From Hydrocarboniclastica marina (GTDB lineage: Bacteria; Pseudomonadota; Gammaproteobacteria; Pseudomonadales; Oleiphilaceae), in contig NZ_CP031093.1 in the NCBI RefSeq assembly GCF_004851605.1, forward strand, positions 2,480,001 through 2,544,000: 64,000 nucleotides of DNA. The letters run 5' to 3'. Within the stretch, counting starts at the first letter, position 1; each line of letters opens with the position of its first letter. Of the stretch, positions 1 through 8,211 are shown in pieces. Made by a program: the position numbers and the translations under genes. The notes beneath the pieces were generated by a model. It was not told where the DNA came from. It saw nothing but the letters and a program-made list of their open reading frames with translations, and did no database searches.

Positions 1-363
1 GACCATACCCAGGACCCAATAGGCCACAATGGCAAAAAGAAAGTTGGCCAGAGGGCCAGCAGATGCAATAGCAATTCGCTTGCCGGGGGATTTACGATTA
101 AACGCCTGCTCCAATTGCTCGGCTTTTACCTCCCCCTCCCGTTCATCCAGCATCTTTACGTAGCCGCCAAGAGGAATCGCGGCCAGCGCGAACTCGGTCC
201 CGTGCCGGTCATACCAGGAATAGAACGGCTTACCAAACCCTACCGAAAAGCGCAGAACTCGAACGCCGCAAAGCCTGGCCACAAGAAAATGGCCGTATTC
301 GTGCACGGTGACCAGAATTCCCAGGGTCACCGCCAGGGCCAGAATTGTTTGGATGAATTGCAT
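1..363 (-). CDS. rseP: RseP site-2 protease, N-terminal part (cut by window edge)
   Basis: The first 121 codons of an intramembrane zinc metalloprotease are visible. An N-terminal hydrophobic segment carries the HEYGH form of the HExxH zinc motif near residues 22-26. It is followed by a GGYVKM motif and a second membrane segment. RseP cleaves the anti-sigma factor RseA in the inner membrane during the sigma-E envelope stress response and clears signal peptides. It lies 52 bp downstream of dxr in the same direction, the usual gammaproteobacterial order. The C-terminal PDZ domains and second catalytic motif lie outside the window. Confidence 0.93.
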   Translation of the reverse strand, partial: MQFIQTILALAVTLGILVTVHEYGHFLVARLCGVRVLRFSVGFGKPFYSWYDRHGTEFALAAIPLGGYVKMLDEREGEVKAEQLEQAFNRKSPGKRIAIASAGPLANFLFAIVAYWVLGMV

Positions 364-415
364 GCAGCTCCAGCCAGGGGGTCAGTTGTGATACCAGAAA
401 CAGATTTAAAAAACT

Positions 416-1612
416 CTACTGAAAACGGCGAAGCTGAACCTGAGCTTCGGCACGGGCAGCATGGTCCGCCGCCAGAATTTCTTCCAGGGTCGTTGCCGGG
501 CTCACCGGGGCCGACGACAGCACTGTCTCAATGACTGACGCGATGCCAGTGAAGCTTAAATTGCCGGCCAGGAACGCCTCAACAGCCACTTCGTTGGCCG
601 CGTTCAGCACAACCGGCCCGGTTCCGCCTGCCTTAAAGGCCTCGGCCGCCAGATCCAGACACGGGAAACGCTTCCGGTCCGGCTTCTCAAAATGAAAACT
701 TCCCAGGGCGAAAAGATCCAGGGACTCGACCCCTGAATCAATCCGCTCAGGCCATGCCAGGCCGTTGGCGATCGGCGTACGCATGTCAGGACTACCCAAC
801 TGGGCTATGACCGAACCATCCAGATATTCAACCATAGAATGGATAATACTCTCGGGATGGACGTGCACTTCGACCCGCGAAGGTTCCGTATTAAAGAGCC
901 AGCATGCTTCGATAAGTTCCAGGCCTTTGTTCATAAGCGTGGCGGAGTCTACAGAGATTTTGCGTCCCATGGACCAGTTGGGGTGTGCGCAGGCCTGATC
1001 CGGGGTGACTTTTTGCAGCATTTCAGCACTGCTGAGCCTGAACGGCCCGCCGGAAGCGGTCAAAAGAATCCGCCTCACACCGGCCCCTTGAAGATCACGA
1101 GATTGGCCGACCGGAAGGCATTGGAATATGGCGTTGTGCTCACTGTCTATCGGCAGCAACTCAGCGCCACTCTCAACCACTGCATCCATGAACAGAGCCC
1201 CGCTCATGACCAAAGCTTCCTTGTTGGCCAGAAGCACCCGCTTGCCCGCCCGCACCGCGGCGAGCGTGGGCACCAGGCCGGCTGCGCCGACAATGGCGGC
1301 CATGACCGTGTCTGCCTCGGGCGCGGCGGCGACTTCGCAGAGATTCTGATTTCCGCCGAGAACTTGTGTGCTGTGCCCCGGACCAAGCAGTTCGACCAGA
1401 CGCGGAACCAGGGTTTCGTCAGCGATCACCGCGTAGCGCGGATGACAGCGCCGGCAGATTGCGGCGAGCTCATCTACGCTGCGGTGCGCGGTGACCGCAT
1501 AAACAGAGAAGCGCTCAGGATGTCGCGCTATGACGTCGAGTGTGCTTTGCCCGATCGAACCCGTGGCCCCCAGGATGGTAACCTGGCGCGGCAGGCCATA
1601 ACCTGCATCCAT
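416..1612 (-). CDS. dxr: 1-deoxy-D-xylulose 5-phosphate reductoisomerase
   Basis: 398 aa, the same length as E. coli Dxr. It catalyses the NADPH-dependent rearrangement and reduction of DXP to MEP, the committed step of the non-mevalonate isoprenoid pathway. Visible motifs are the N-terminal dinucleotide loop [20 protein letters not shown], the metal-site segment [12 protein letters not shown] and the flexible-loop SGGPFR. The reading frame stays open upstream into cdsA, but the ATG at 1612 places the Rossmann loop about ten residues from the N-terminus, as in the family. It starts 5 bp after cdsA, suggesting translational coupling. Confidence 0.95.
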   Translation of the reverse strand: MDAGYGLPRQVTILGATGSIGQSTLDVIARHPERFSVYAVTAHRSVDELAAICRRCHPRYAVIADETLVPRLVELLGPGHSTQVLGGNQNLCEVAAAPEADTVMAAIVGAAGLVPTLAAVRAGKRVLLANKEALVMSGALFMDAVVESGAELLPIDSEHNAIFQCLPVGQSRDLQGAGVRRILLTASGGPFRLSSAEMLQKVTPDQACAHPNWSMGRKISVDSATLMNKGLELIEACWLFNTEPSRVEVHVHPESIIHSMVEYLDGSVIAQLGSPDMRTPIANGLAWPERIDSGVESLDLFALGSFHFEKPDRKRFPCLDLAAEAFKAGGTGPVVLNAANEVAVEAFLAGNLSFTGIASVIETVLSSAPVSPATTLEEILAADHAARAEAQVQLRRFQ

Positions 1613-1617
1613 GCGCG

Positions 1618-2469
1618 TCACGCGATGGCGGCCGGCGACAGCCATCCGGCCAGCGTCAGCAGCAAAGCGAACACCGGCAGCGCCGCAGTGAGACTGTCCA
1701 CCCGATCGAGAACACCGCCGTGGCCCGGAAGAAGCTGGCTGCTGTCCTTTACGCCGCGCAGCCGCTTGAGCATACTTTCGTAAAGATCTCCCAGAACGGA
1801 CACTAACGCTGTTACGCCGCTGATGAGAATCAGCCCGACAGCCTGGCCGAAACCACATTCCGCCAGCCATGCGACCACGGCCGCTAGCAGCAGCGCCGCT
1901 GCGACACCGCCATAGACACCAGCCCATGATTTCCCGGGACTGACATTGGGAGCGAGCTTACGTTTTCCCCAGGCCCGACCCGCGAAATACGCTCCAATGT
2001 CCGCAATCCAGACAATGCAGAAAGCGAACAGGATCAACAGTAGATTGTTGTCCAGACGCCCCAGCGAGAAATCACCGCTGCGCAGGTAATTGAGCCCCAG
2101 CCACGCCCCCACCAGAACCGGCAACCCCATCAGAAGTCGCACAGGTGTCGGCTCCCAGAGAGCCGTTCCGGAAGGATAGCGCGACACCAGCCAGAACGAG
2201 CAGACCCACCAGGCCAGGACCAGCCAAAGCACCGCCAGCGTGTAGCCCGCGGTTGCAAACAGTGATGCCGCCATTACAGCACCGATCACCAGTGCATAGA
2301 TTACTCGTGCCGCGTTAGCGCTGACGCCGGAAAGGTTAGCCCACTCCCAGCCGCCGATAGCCACGAGGATACCGGTGAATATGGCAAACCCCAGAGGCGG
2401 CAGAAAAAACAGTCCGCCGACTATGATGGGCGCGAGGATGAGTGCAGTAATGACGCGTTGCTTGAGCAC
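1618..2469 (-). CDS. cdsA: Phosphatidate cytidylyltransferase
   Basis: Integral membrane enzyme making CDP-diacylglycerol from phosphatidate and CTP, the entry to all bacterial phospholipids. The protein has about eight hydrophobic segments. The C-terminal CdsA signature runs from [12 protein letters not shown] through [20 protein letters not shown] chose the GTG at 2469, giving 283 aa beginning [10 protein letters not shown], because family members start at this point. An upstream ATG at 2556, only 2 bp after the uppS stop, would add 29 poorly conserved residues and cannot be excluded. Confidence 0.92.
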   Translation of the reverse strand: MLKQRVITALILAPIIVGGLFFLPPLGFAIFTGILVAIGGWEWANLSGVSANAARVIYALVIGAVMAASLFATAGYTLAVLWLVLAWWVCSFWLVSRYPSGTALWEPTPVRLLMGLPVLVGAWLGLNYLRSGDFSLGRLDNNLLLILFAFCIVWIADIGAYFAGRAWGKRKLAPNVSPGKSWAGVYGGVAAALLLAAVVAWLAECGFGQAVGLILISGVTALVSVLGDLYESMLKRLRGVKDSSQLLPGHGGVLDRVDSLTAALPVFALLLTLAGWLSPAAIA

Positions 2470-2558
2470 TTTGACTTGCGGTCCTTCTGGCTGATCTGTC
2501 TGCAGTGAAACTGATCTTACAACGTTACACTGCGAAACAGGTCTATGGTCTTTCAAGG

Positions 2559-3353
2559 CTAGCGGTTGGCCTGACGAAGAAGAGGCGTTTCGGAAGACAC
2601 GGCGTCTACCTGATCGTCAGTACGTCCGAACCGACGTTTACGCAGGGAATAGTCTTCAAGCGCTTTCTGCATCTCTTCGTGCTTGAAATCAGGCCAGTAT
2701 ACCGGGGAGAAGTAGAATTCCGTATAGGCGAGGTGCCAGAGCATGAAGTTGCTGATCCGCTTTTCGCCCGCCGTGCGGATCATCAGATCCGGGTGCGGAA
2801 GATCCCCCAACGCCAGCCGGCTTTGCAGCGCTGCCTCATCAATAGCATCGGGGCTCAGGGAGCCCTCTGCGACGTCCATAGCCAGACTACGGGCTGCCTG
2901 AGTCAGGTCCCACTGGCCACCGTAGTTTGCAGCAATCACCAGCGTCATACCGGAATTGGCCGCCGTCAACTCTTCGGCAGCAGCCATGTGCTCCTGCAAC
3001 ACCTTGCTGAAACGGCTCTTCTCTCCAATGATACGAAGGCGGATATTGTTGCGGTGCAGCTTTCTGACCTCCCGCTTGAGGGCGATGAGAAACAGCTTCA
3101 TCAGTGCCCCAACCTCCTCTTCAGGTCGGCGCCAGTTTTCGCTGCTGAACGCAAAAAGAGTCAATACTTCGACCGCCTCCTGGGCACAGGTTTCCACAAC
3201 CGCCCGCACTGCATCGACCCCCGCCTTGTGGCCTGCTATCCCGCGCAGACGCTTGAGCTTGGCCCAGCGGTTGTTACCATCCATGATAATCGCCACGTGC
3301 CGAGGCATGGCAGGCGCCTCAACCGGAACCGTCGTGGAGATTTGTTCGGACAT
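2559..3353 (-). CDS. uppS: Undecaprenyl diphosphate synthase (cis-prenyltransferase)
   Basis: 264 aa. Condenses eight IPP units onto FPP to make the C55 carrier lipid for peptidoglycan and the O-antigen encoded later in this window. The family signature HVAIIMDGNNRWAK lies near residue 20, with the catalytic Asp in MDGN. FAFSSENWRRP, the RTAGEKRISNFMLW region and the C-terminal FGRTDDQ follow in order. It sits between frr and cdsA, the standard arrangement, and supplies isoprenoid chemistry downstream of dxr. Confidence 0.95.
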   Translation of the reverse strand: MSEQISTTVPVEAPAMPRHVAIIMDGNNRWAKLKRLRGIAGHKAGVDAVRAVVETCAQEAVEVLTLFAFSSENWRRPEEEVGALMKLFLIALKREVRKLHRNNIRLRIIGEKSRFSKVLQEHMAAAEELTAANSGMTLVIAANYGGQWDLTQAARSLAMDVAEGSLSPDAIDEAALQSRLALGDLPHPDLMIRTAGEKRISNFMLWHLAYTEFYFSPVYWPDFKHEEMQKALEDYSLRKRRFGRTDDQVDAVSSETPLLRQANR

Positions 3354-3474
3354 ACTTACCCCGAGTCAGATGGTTCAGAAAGCGTCAAAGGCCGCTGTGC
3401 CCCAATGGCCGTGCAGGACAGCAGGCCGATTTCGGGTCGCAGTCTTTGCAACACCCTCGTTATGCTTTAAACGC

Positions 3475-3502
3475 ATTCGCGGTCGCCTTAGCGACCGCGA
3501 AT
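3475..3502. other. Perfect 12-bp-stem hairpin between frr and uppS
   Basis: Arms at 3475-3486 and 3491-3502 are exact inverse complements around a 4-base loop. The element lies in the 313-bp gap between frr and uppS. No long T-run follows on either strand, so it may be an RNA-processing or attenuator structure and not a strong intrinsic terminator. I see no gene in the gap. Confidence 0.5.
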
Positions 3503-3520
3503 ACTGACTAAAAATTGAGA

Positions 3521-3558
3521 AGACAACCCCAACTTGAGCAGACAACTCCAACTTGAGC
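3521..3558. repeat. Tandem duplication of a 19-bp unit
   Basis: Two adjacent 19-bp copies, 3521-3539 and 3540-3558, differ at one base. They lie in the frr-uppS gap next to the hairpin at 3475. No function is apparent. Confidence 0.7.
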
Positions 3559-3666
3559 AGAAAGCCTCAAGCGATTCGCTTTTCAGGTTCAGCCTATTTT
3601 CTCCGGCCGCTGCCGACAAGCGAAGTTTTGTCTGAAAAAGAGCAGGATAACGTGAACCCGGAAAGG

Positions 3667-4224
3667 TCACACGGCCATCAAGTCTTCTTCTTTCTTCTTC
3701 AGAAGCTGATCGATTTCAGCAATGTAGGAATCTGTTACCTTCTGGATTTCATCCGCGCCGCGGCGCTCATCGTCCTCGGTAATTTCCTTTTCTTTCTGCA
3801 GTTCTTTCAGATCACCGTTGGCATCCCGACGGATGTTACGCACGGAAACCCGGGCATTCTCTGCGTCGTTGCGCGCGTGCTTAACCATGTCCCGGCGGGT
3901 TTCTTCCGTCAGCATGGGCATGGCCACGCGAATAATTCCACCGTTCGATGACGGGTTCAGCCCAAGATCGGAAGTCAGTATTGCCTTCTCGATCGCTGGC
4001 GTCAGGTTCTTTTCCCACGCTGAAATCATCAGGGTGCGATTATCCTCGACCGTGACGTTCGCAACCTGCTTTAGCGGGGTCGGTTCGCCGTAGTAAGGCA
4101 CCATCACACTATCCAGGATGCTTGCATTAGCGCGCCCGGTGCGGATCTTGTTGAACGCTACCTGCAGCGCTTCAACACTTTTTTTCATGCGCTGCTGCGC
4201 GTCTTCTTTGATTTCGTCTATCAC
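3667..4224 (-). CDS. frr: Ribosome recycling factor
   Basis: 185 aa, the normal family length. Together with EF-G it splits post-termination ribosomes. Characteristic segments are the N-terminal [39 protein letters not shown] and the C-terminal helix rich in acidic and basic residues. The start appears to be a GTG at 4224, preceded by a GAGGA ribosome-binding sequence at suitable spacing. It follows pyrH by 24 bp and probably belongs to the same transcript. Confidence 0.96.
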   Translation of the reverse strand: MIDEIKEDAQQRMKKSVEALQVAFNKIRTGRANASILDSVMVPYYGEPTPLKQVANVTVEDNRTLMISAWEKNLTPAIEKAILTSDLGLNPSSNGGIIRVAMPMLTEETRRDMVKHARNDAENARVSVRNIRRDANGDLKELQKEKEITEDDERRGADEIQKVTDSYIAEIDQLLKKKEEDLMAV

Positions 4225-4248
4225 TTTGAATTCCTCTCAACTCGCCAT

Positions 4249-4983
4249 TTAGTCTTTGGCGATCAACGTGCCTTCATTCTCGCCCACCACGATGCGCGTG
4301 AGGACACCCGGCTTGTTCATATCGAATACCCGGAGGGGCATGTCGTGATCCCGACACAGACAGATGGCAGTCAGGTCCATGACACCCAGCTTCTGGTCCA
4401 GCACTTCGTCGTAGGTCAGACGGTCATACCTCAGGGCATTCGGATTCTTGACCGGATCATCAGAGTAGACCCCATCAACCTTTGTTGCCTTGAGCACAAT
4501 GTCTGCCTCGATTTCTATACCGCGCAGGCAGGCAGCAGAATCGGTTGTGAAGAACGGGTTGCCGGTACCGGCACAGAATACCACGACATCGCCGTCTTTC
4601 AGGTCCCTGATCGCCCGGCGGCGGTCGTAGTGGTCCACCACGCCGGTCATGGGAATCGCTGACAACACCCGGGTACGAATATTGGAACGCTCCAGGGAAT
4701 CACGCATGGCCAGGCCGTTCATTACAGTGGCAAGCATGCCCATATGATCGCCGGTGACCCTATCCATGCCGGCGGCATGCAGCGCTGCACCCCGGAAAAG
4801 GTTGCCGCCACCGATCACAAGGCCCACCTGAACGCCTATGCCAACCAGCGCCCCTATCTCCAGGGACATTCTGTCAAGGACCTTGGGATCAATACCGAAC
4901 TCGTGCTCGCCCACCAGGGCTTCGCCGCTGAGCTTCAACAATATTCGCTTATAACGTGGCTGGGACGGATTCGGGGTAGGCAT
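4249..4983 (-). CDS. pyrH: UMP kinase
   Basis: 244 aa hexameric amino-acid-kinase-fold enzyme that phosphorylates UMP to UDP for nucleotide and nucleotide-sugar synthesis. Motifs are [13 protein letters not shown] near the N-terminus, [23 protein letters not shown] and the [16 protein letters not shown] nucleotide-binding region. The ATG at 4983 has a GAGGTGAG ribosome-binding site. An upstream in-frame start would only add 11 unrelated residues. Confidence 0.96.
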   Translation of the reverse strand: MPTPNPSQPRYKRILLKLSGEALVGEHEFGIDPKVLDRMSLEIGALVGIGVQVGLVIGGGNLFRGAALHAAGMDRVTGDHMGMLATVMNGLAMRDSLERSNIRTRVLSAIPMTGVVDHYDRRRAIRDLKDGDVVVFCAGTGNPFFTTDSAACLRGIEIEADIVLKATKVDGVYSDDPVKNPNALRYDRLTYDEVLDQKLGVMDLTAICLCRDHDMPLRVFDMNKPGVLTRIVVGENEGTLIAKD

Positions 4984-5174
4984 TCTCACCTCATGAGCTG
5001 GCAATTGATGCGGCACCTCTTGCGAGCACGCCCGCTTGAGGCGATCCGGTTTTTACCGGAGTGCTGCCCCGACGTCTACCGGGGCACTTATACAAAGCAG
5101 CCGTACGTTTTAACCCGACGCAGCTGAACGTCCGGTTGGACAGTTACTGCGCGGAACGTACGGCTCCACAGAAC

Positions 5175-5197
5175 AACGGCCTCCGTTAGAGGCCGTT
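5175..5197 (-). terminator. Hairpin just after tsf
   Basis: A 9-bp perfect stem (5175-5183 with 5189-5197) and 5-base loop begin 6 bp past the tsf stop. The following minus-strand sequence is only moderately T-rich, so it may be a partial terminator separating rpsB-tsf from pyrH-frr, or a 3'-end stabiliser. Further short GC-rich inverted repeats lie between here and pyrH. Confidence 0.45.
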
Positions 5198-5203
5198 GCT
5201 GAC

Positions 5204-6064
5204 TTACGACTTGAGCTGAGCTGCCACTTCGGCAGCGAAGTCGACCTGCTCTCGCTCAATGCCTTCGCCCACTTCAAGCCTTACAAAGCGCTCGAGGTCT
5301 GCGTTAGCTTCTTTCAGCAGTGCGCCAACCGTCTGGTCAGGGTTCTTGACGAACGGCTGATCAACAAGGCTGTTTTCCTTAAGGAACTTCTTGATCCGCC
5401 CGCCCATCATCTTCTCGACGATCTCGTCTGGCTTGCCAGCCATGTCGGGCTGCGCCTTGATGATGTCCTTCTCTTTCTGGACTTCATCTTCAGGCATGTC
5501 TTCCGGCTTGGCCACGCGCGGGTTAACCGCAGTCACGTGCATTGCCACATCGCGAGCCAGCTCAGGCTGGCCGGCGCTCAACGCAACAACCGCTGCCATC
5601 TTGTTGTTGGAGTGTACGTACCCTTCAACCACAGAACCTTCGATCAGCTCGGCACGACGAACACTGATGTTTTCACCAATTTTCTGGACCAGTGCTTCGC
5701 GCTTGGTCTCAAGGCCATCAGCCATCAGCTTGGCGATATCTGTCTCACGCTTCTGGAACGCGGTTTCGAGCACTTCCCGGGCAAAGGCCAGGAAGCTGTC
5801 GTCACGTGCAACGAAATCAGTCTCGGAGTTCACTTCAAGTAGGAGGGCGCTGCGATTGTCATCAGCGACACGAACCAGCACCACACCCTCAGCGGCCGTG
5901 CGGCCCGCCTTTTTCGCAGCCTTAAGGCCGGATGACTTGCGCATTTCTTCAATTGCTTTTTCGACGTCGCCTTCAACTTCGACCAGCGCCTTCTTGCACT
6001 CCATCATGCCAAGACCGGTGCGCTCACGAAGCTCTTTCACCATGGAAGCAGTAATAGCAGCCAT
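5204..6064 (-). CDS. tsf: Elongation factor Ts
   Basis: 286 aa. It exchanges GDP for GTP on EF-Tu. The N-terminal UBA-like segment with [12 protein letters not shown] is followed by the EF-Tu-contacting TDFVARD motif near residue 82 and the core domains. The ATG at 6064 gives the conserved [17 protein letters not shown] start. It is downstream of rpsB by about 110 bp, as in nearly all bacteria. Confidence 0.97.
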   Translation of the reverse strand: MAAITASMVKELRERTGLGMMECKKALVEVEGDVEKAIEEMRKSSGLKAAKKAGRTAAEGVVLVRVADDNRSALLLEVNSETDFVARDDSFLAFAREVLETAFQKRETDIAKLMADGLETKREALVQKIGENISVRRAELIEGSVVEGYVHSNNKMAAVVALSAGQPELARDVAMHVTAVNPRVAKPEDMPEDEVQKEKDIIKAQPDMAGKPDEIVEKMMGGRIKKFLKENSLVDQPFVKNPDQTVGALLKEANADLERFVRLEVGEGIEREQVDFAAEVAAQLKS

Positions 6065-6172
6065 TTCAAATCCTCTTCAATTAAGTCTTGTCAGCGAGAA
6101 GCCGGGCGCCAGCGTCGCCCGGAAAACGGGTCAGAGTGCAGCGCGTCTGGCGCAGGCACTCTGACAACGCCA

Positions 6173-6922
6173 TTACTCTGCCGCGGGGGCCGAGGGCGCT
6201 TCTTCTTCGCTTACCTCAACAAACTCGTTGGGGTTGGTACCGGACTGACTGCCTTCGATGCACGCATCCGCCACAGCTTTGACGTAGATCTGAATCGCAC
6301 GGATTGCATCGTCATTGCCGGGAATGACGTAGTCAACGCCAGCGGGATCACTGTTAGTATCGACGATAGCGATAACGGGGATGCCCAGCTTGTTGGCTTC
6401 CTTGATCGCGATGTTTTCGTGGTCAACGTCAATAATAAACAGTGCGTCGGGCAGACCACCCATGTCCTTGATGCCGCCGATGCTGCGCTCGAGCTTGTCC
6501 ATTTCACGACGACGATCGAGGGCTTCTTTCTTGGTCAGCTTGTCAAAAGTGCCGTCCTGACTCTGGGCTTCCAGGTCGCGATAACGACGGATGGACTGAC
6601 GCAGCGTCTTGTAGTTGGTCAGCATGCCACCCAACCAGCGATGGTTGACGAACGGCATGCCACAACGCTCGGCTTCTTCCTTGATAATCTTCGCCGCCGC
6701 GCGCTTGGTACCGACGAAGAGGACCTTGTTCTTGCTCTCGGCCAGGCGCTGAACGGTTTTCAGCGCTTCATTCATTGCCGGAACGGTCTGCTCGAGGTTG
6801 ATGATATGAATCTTGTTACGGGCGCCGAAGATGTACTTTGCCATCTTGGGGTTCCAGTAACGGGTCTGATGCCCGAAGTGAGCGCCTGCCTTGAGCAGGT
6901 CCCGCATACTTACTTGTGCCAT
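6173..6922 (-). CDS. rpsB: 30S ribosomal protein S2
   Basis: 249 aa. Typical S2 sequence: [20 protein letters not shown] at the start, then [26 protein letters not shown] and [26 protein letters not shown]. The C-terminus is a short acidic Ala/Pro/Glu tail. An AGGTGA ribosome-binding site precedes the ATG. Its roughly 165-nt leader is long enough for S2 autoregulation, a known mechanism in gammaproteobacteria, but I cannot confirm a specific leader fold. Confidence 0.97.
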   Translation of the reverse strand: MAQVSMRDLLKAGAHFGHQTRYWNPKMAKYIFGARNKIHIINLEQTVPAMNEALKTVQRLAESKNKVLFVGTKRAAAKIIKEEAERCGMPFVNHRWLGGMLTNYKTLRQSIRRYRDLEAQSQDGTFDKLTKKEALDRRREMDKLERSIGGIKDMGGLPDALFIIDVDHENIAIKEANKLGIPVIAIVDTNSDPAGVDYVIPGNDDAIRAIQIYVKAVADACIEGSQSGTNPNEFVEVSEEEAPSAPAAE

Positions 6923-7094
6923 GTTTCACCTGTATGTGATTGGGTTAGGCCTCCACACATCCCATAAGCCAACCCGTCGTGCGGGCACCCAGGCTAAATG
7001 TGTCGATGTGTGTGTGAGATTAGCTGGTGCAATTCGTCATTCAGGCCCCGATAGTGAGAGCCGTGCATTAAGAGTTCCGCAGTCAGCGGGCGCG

Positions 7095-7123
7095 TTTATA
7101 CCATATCCCGCCCGCCCAAACCA
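7095..7123 (-). promoter_or_regulatory. Probable rpsB-tsf promoter
   Basis: On the minus strand an extended -10 element (TGG followed by TATAAA, 7095-7100) is followed by a GC-rich discriminator. The -35 region is poor. This would start transcription near 7088, about 165 nt before rpsB. A GC-rich discriminator fits stringent control of ribosomal protein genes. The rest of the 497-bp rpsB-map gap holds no convincing gene; the map promoter probably lies near 7377, where TAAAAT resembles a -10. Confidence 0.45.
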
Positions 7124-7419
7124 TTAATTTAGCGCCAACGATACCCGCTCATCCCGGCCATAATGCGGCTGTAATCCGCCTGAATCAGCCACTCTTGCCG
7201 ACGCCATCCTGTATCAGAAGCAACCAGCTCACCGCCGCCTGCCGCCGGGCCAGACCCGCTTTTTTGCGCCAGCAGAGCGGCTGAAAGCCGCGGCCGTGGG
7301 GCCGTCAGCCCGCTCTTACAGTGAAGTCCTGCGACGTCCAGCGCGGCCGGTGCTTTTAACTTCACCCCCCGTACCGGTAAAATGACAACTGGTAATCAAA
7401 CGCAACCGGCTGGAGTGGC

Positions 7420-8211
7420 ATGAACGTATCAATCAAGAGTTCCGAAGAAATCGAGAAGATGCGCGTAGCTGGCAGACTGGCCGCTCAGGTTCTGGAGATG
7501 ATTGGCGACTATGTAAAGCCGGGCGTAACTACGGAAGAACTCGACCGCATCTGCCACGACTTCATTGTCCACGAGCAAAAAGCCATTCCCGCGCCGCTGA
7601 ACTATAAGGGCTTCCCGAAATCCGTCTGCATCTCGGCCAACCACGTTATCTGCCACGGCATCCCTAACGAGAAAAAGGTGCTCAAGAACGGCGATATCAT
7701 CAATATCGACGTGACTGTCATAAAGGACGAGTACCACGGCGACACCAGCAAAATGTTTTTTGTCGGTGAGCCCAAACCCGGCGCCGACCGCTTGGTTCGA
7801 ATTACGCAGGAGTGCATGTACAAAGGCATCGCCCTGGTCCGCCCCGGTGTTCGTCTCGGCGACATCGGCCATGTCATCCAGCAATACGCAGAGTCAAATC
7901 ACTACTCCGTCGTGCGCGAGTATTGTGGCCACGGCATCGGCAAGGTTTTCCATGAAGAGCCCCAGGTGATGCATTACGGTCGGCCCGGCACCGGCATGGA
8001 AATCCGCGAAGGCATGACTTTTACGATTGAGCCCATGATCAACCAGGGCAAGCGGCATACCAAGCTCCTGCCCGACGGCTGGACTGTGGTTACCAAGGAC
8101 CATAAGCCGTCAGCCCAGTGGGAACACACGATAGCCGTGACAGCTGATGGCTGCGAGATTCTGACTTTACGCGAAGAAGAGCGGGGCCTGAACCTCGCTG
8201 ACTGGCGCTGA
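7420..8211 (+). CDS. map: Methionine aminopeptidase, type I
   Basis: 263 aa. Removes the initiator methionine from nascent proteins. The five metal ligands of the pita-bread fold are recognisable: the two Asp in DVTVIKDEYHGDTSKMF, His in HGIGKVFHEEP, Glu in FTIEPMI and Glu in QWEHTIAV. It is transcribed divergently from rpsB. Its stop overlaps the glnD start by one base. Confidence 0.97.
   Translation: MNVSIKSSEEIEKMRVAGRLAAQVLEMIGDYVKPGVTTEELDRICHDFIVHEQKAIPAPLNYKGFPKSVCISANHVICHGIPNEKKVLKNGDIINIDVTVIKDEYHGDTSKMFFVGEPKPGADRLVRITQECMYKGIALVRPGVRLGDIGHVIQQYAESNHYSVVREYCGHGIGKVFHEEPQVMHYGRPGTGMEIREGMTFTIEPMINQGKRHTKLLPDGWTVVTKDHKPSAQWEHTIAVTADGCEILTLREEERGLNLADWR

Noticed and set aside
839-1783. 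Long plus-strand reading frame (314 codons) opposite dxr/cdsA
   Set aside because: Antisense to well-recognised genes; composition is the mirror of dxr codons with no domain and no ribosome-binding site.
7129-7365. Small minus-strand frame in the rpsB-map gap
   Set aside because: No ribosome-binding site or domain; it lies upstream of the predicted rpsB promoter and reads like GC-rich noise.
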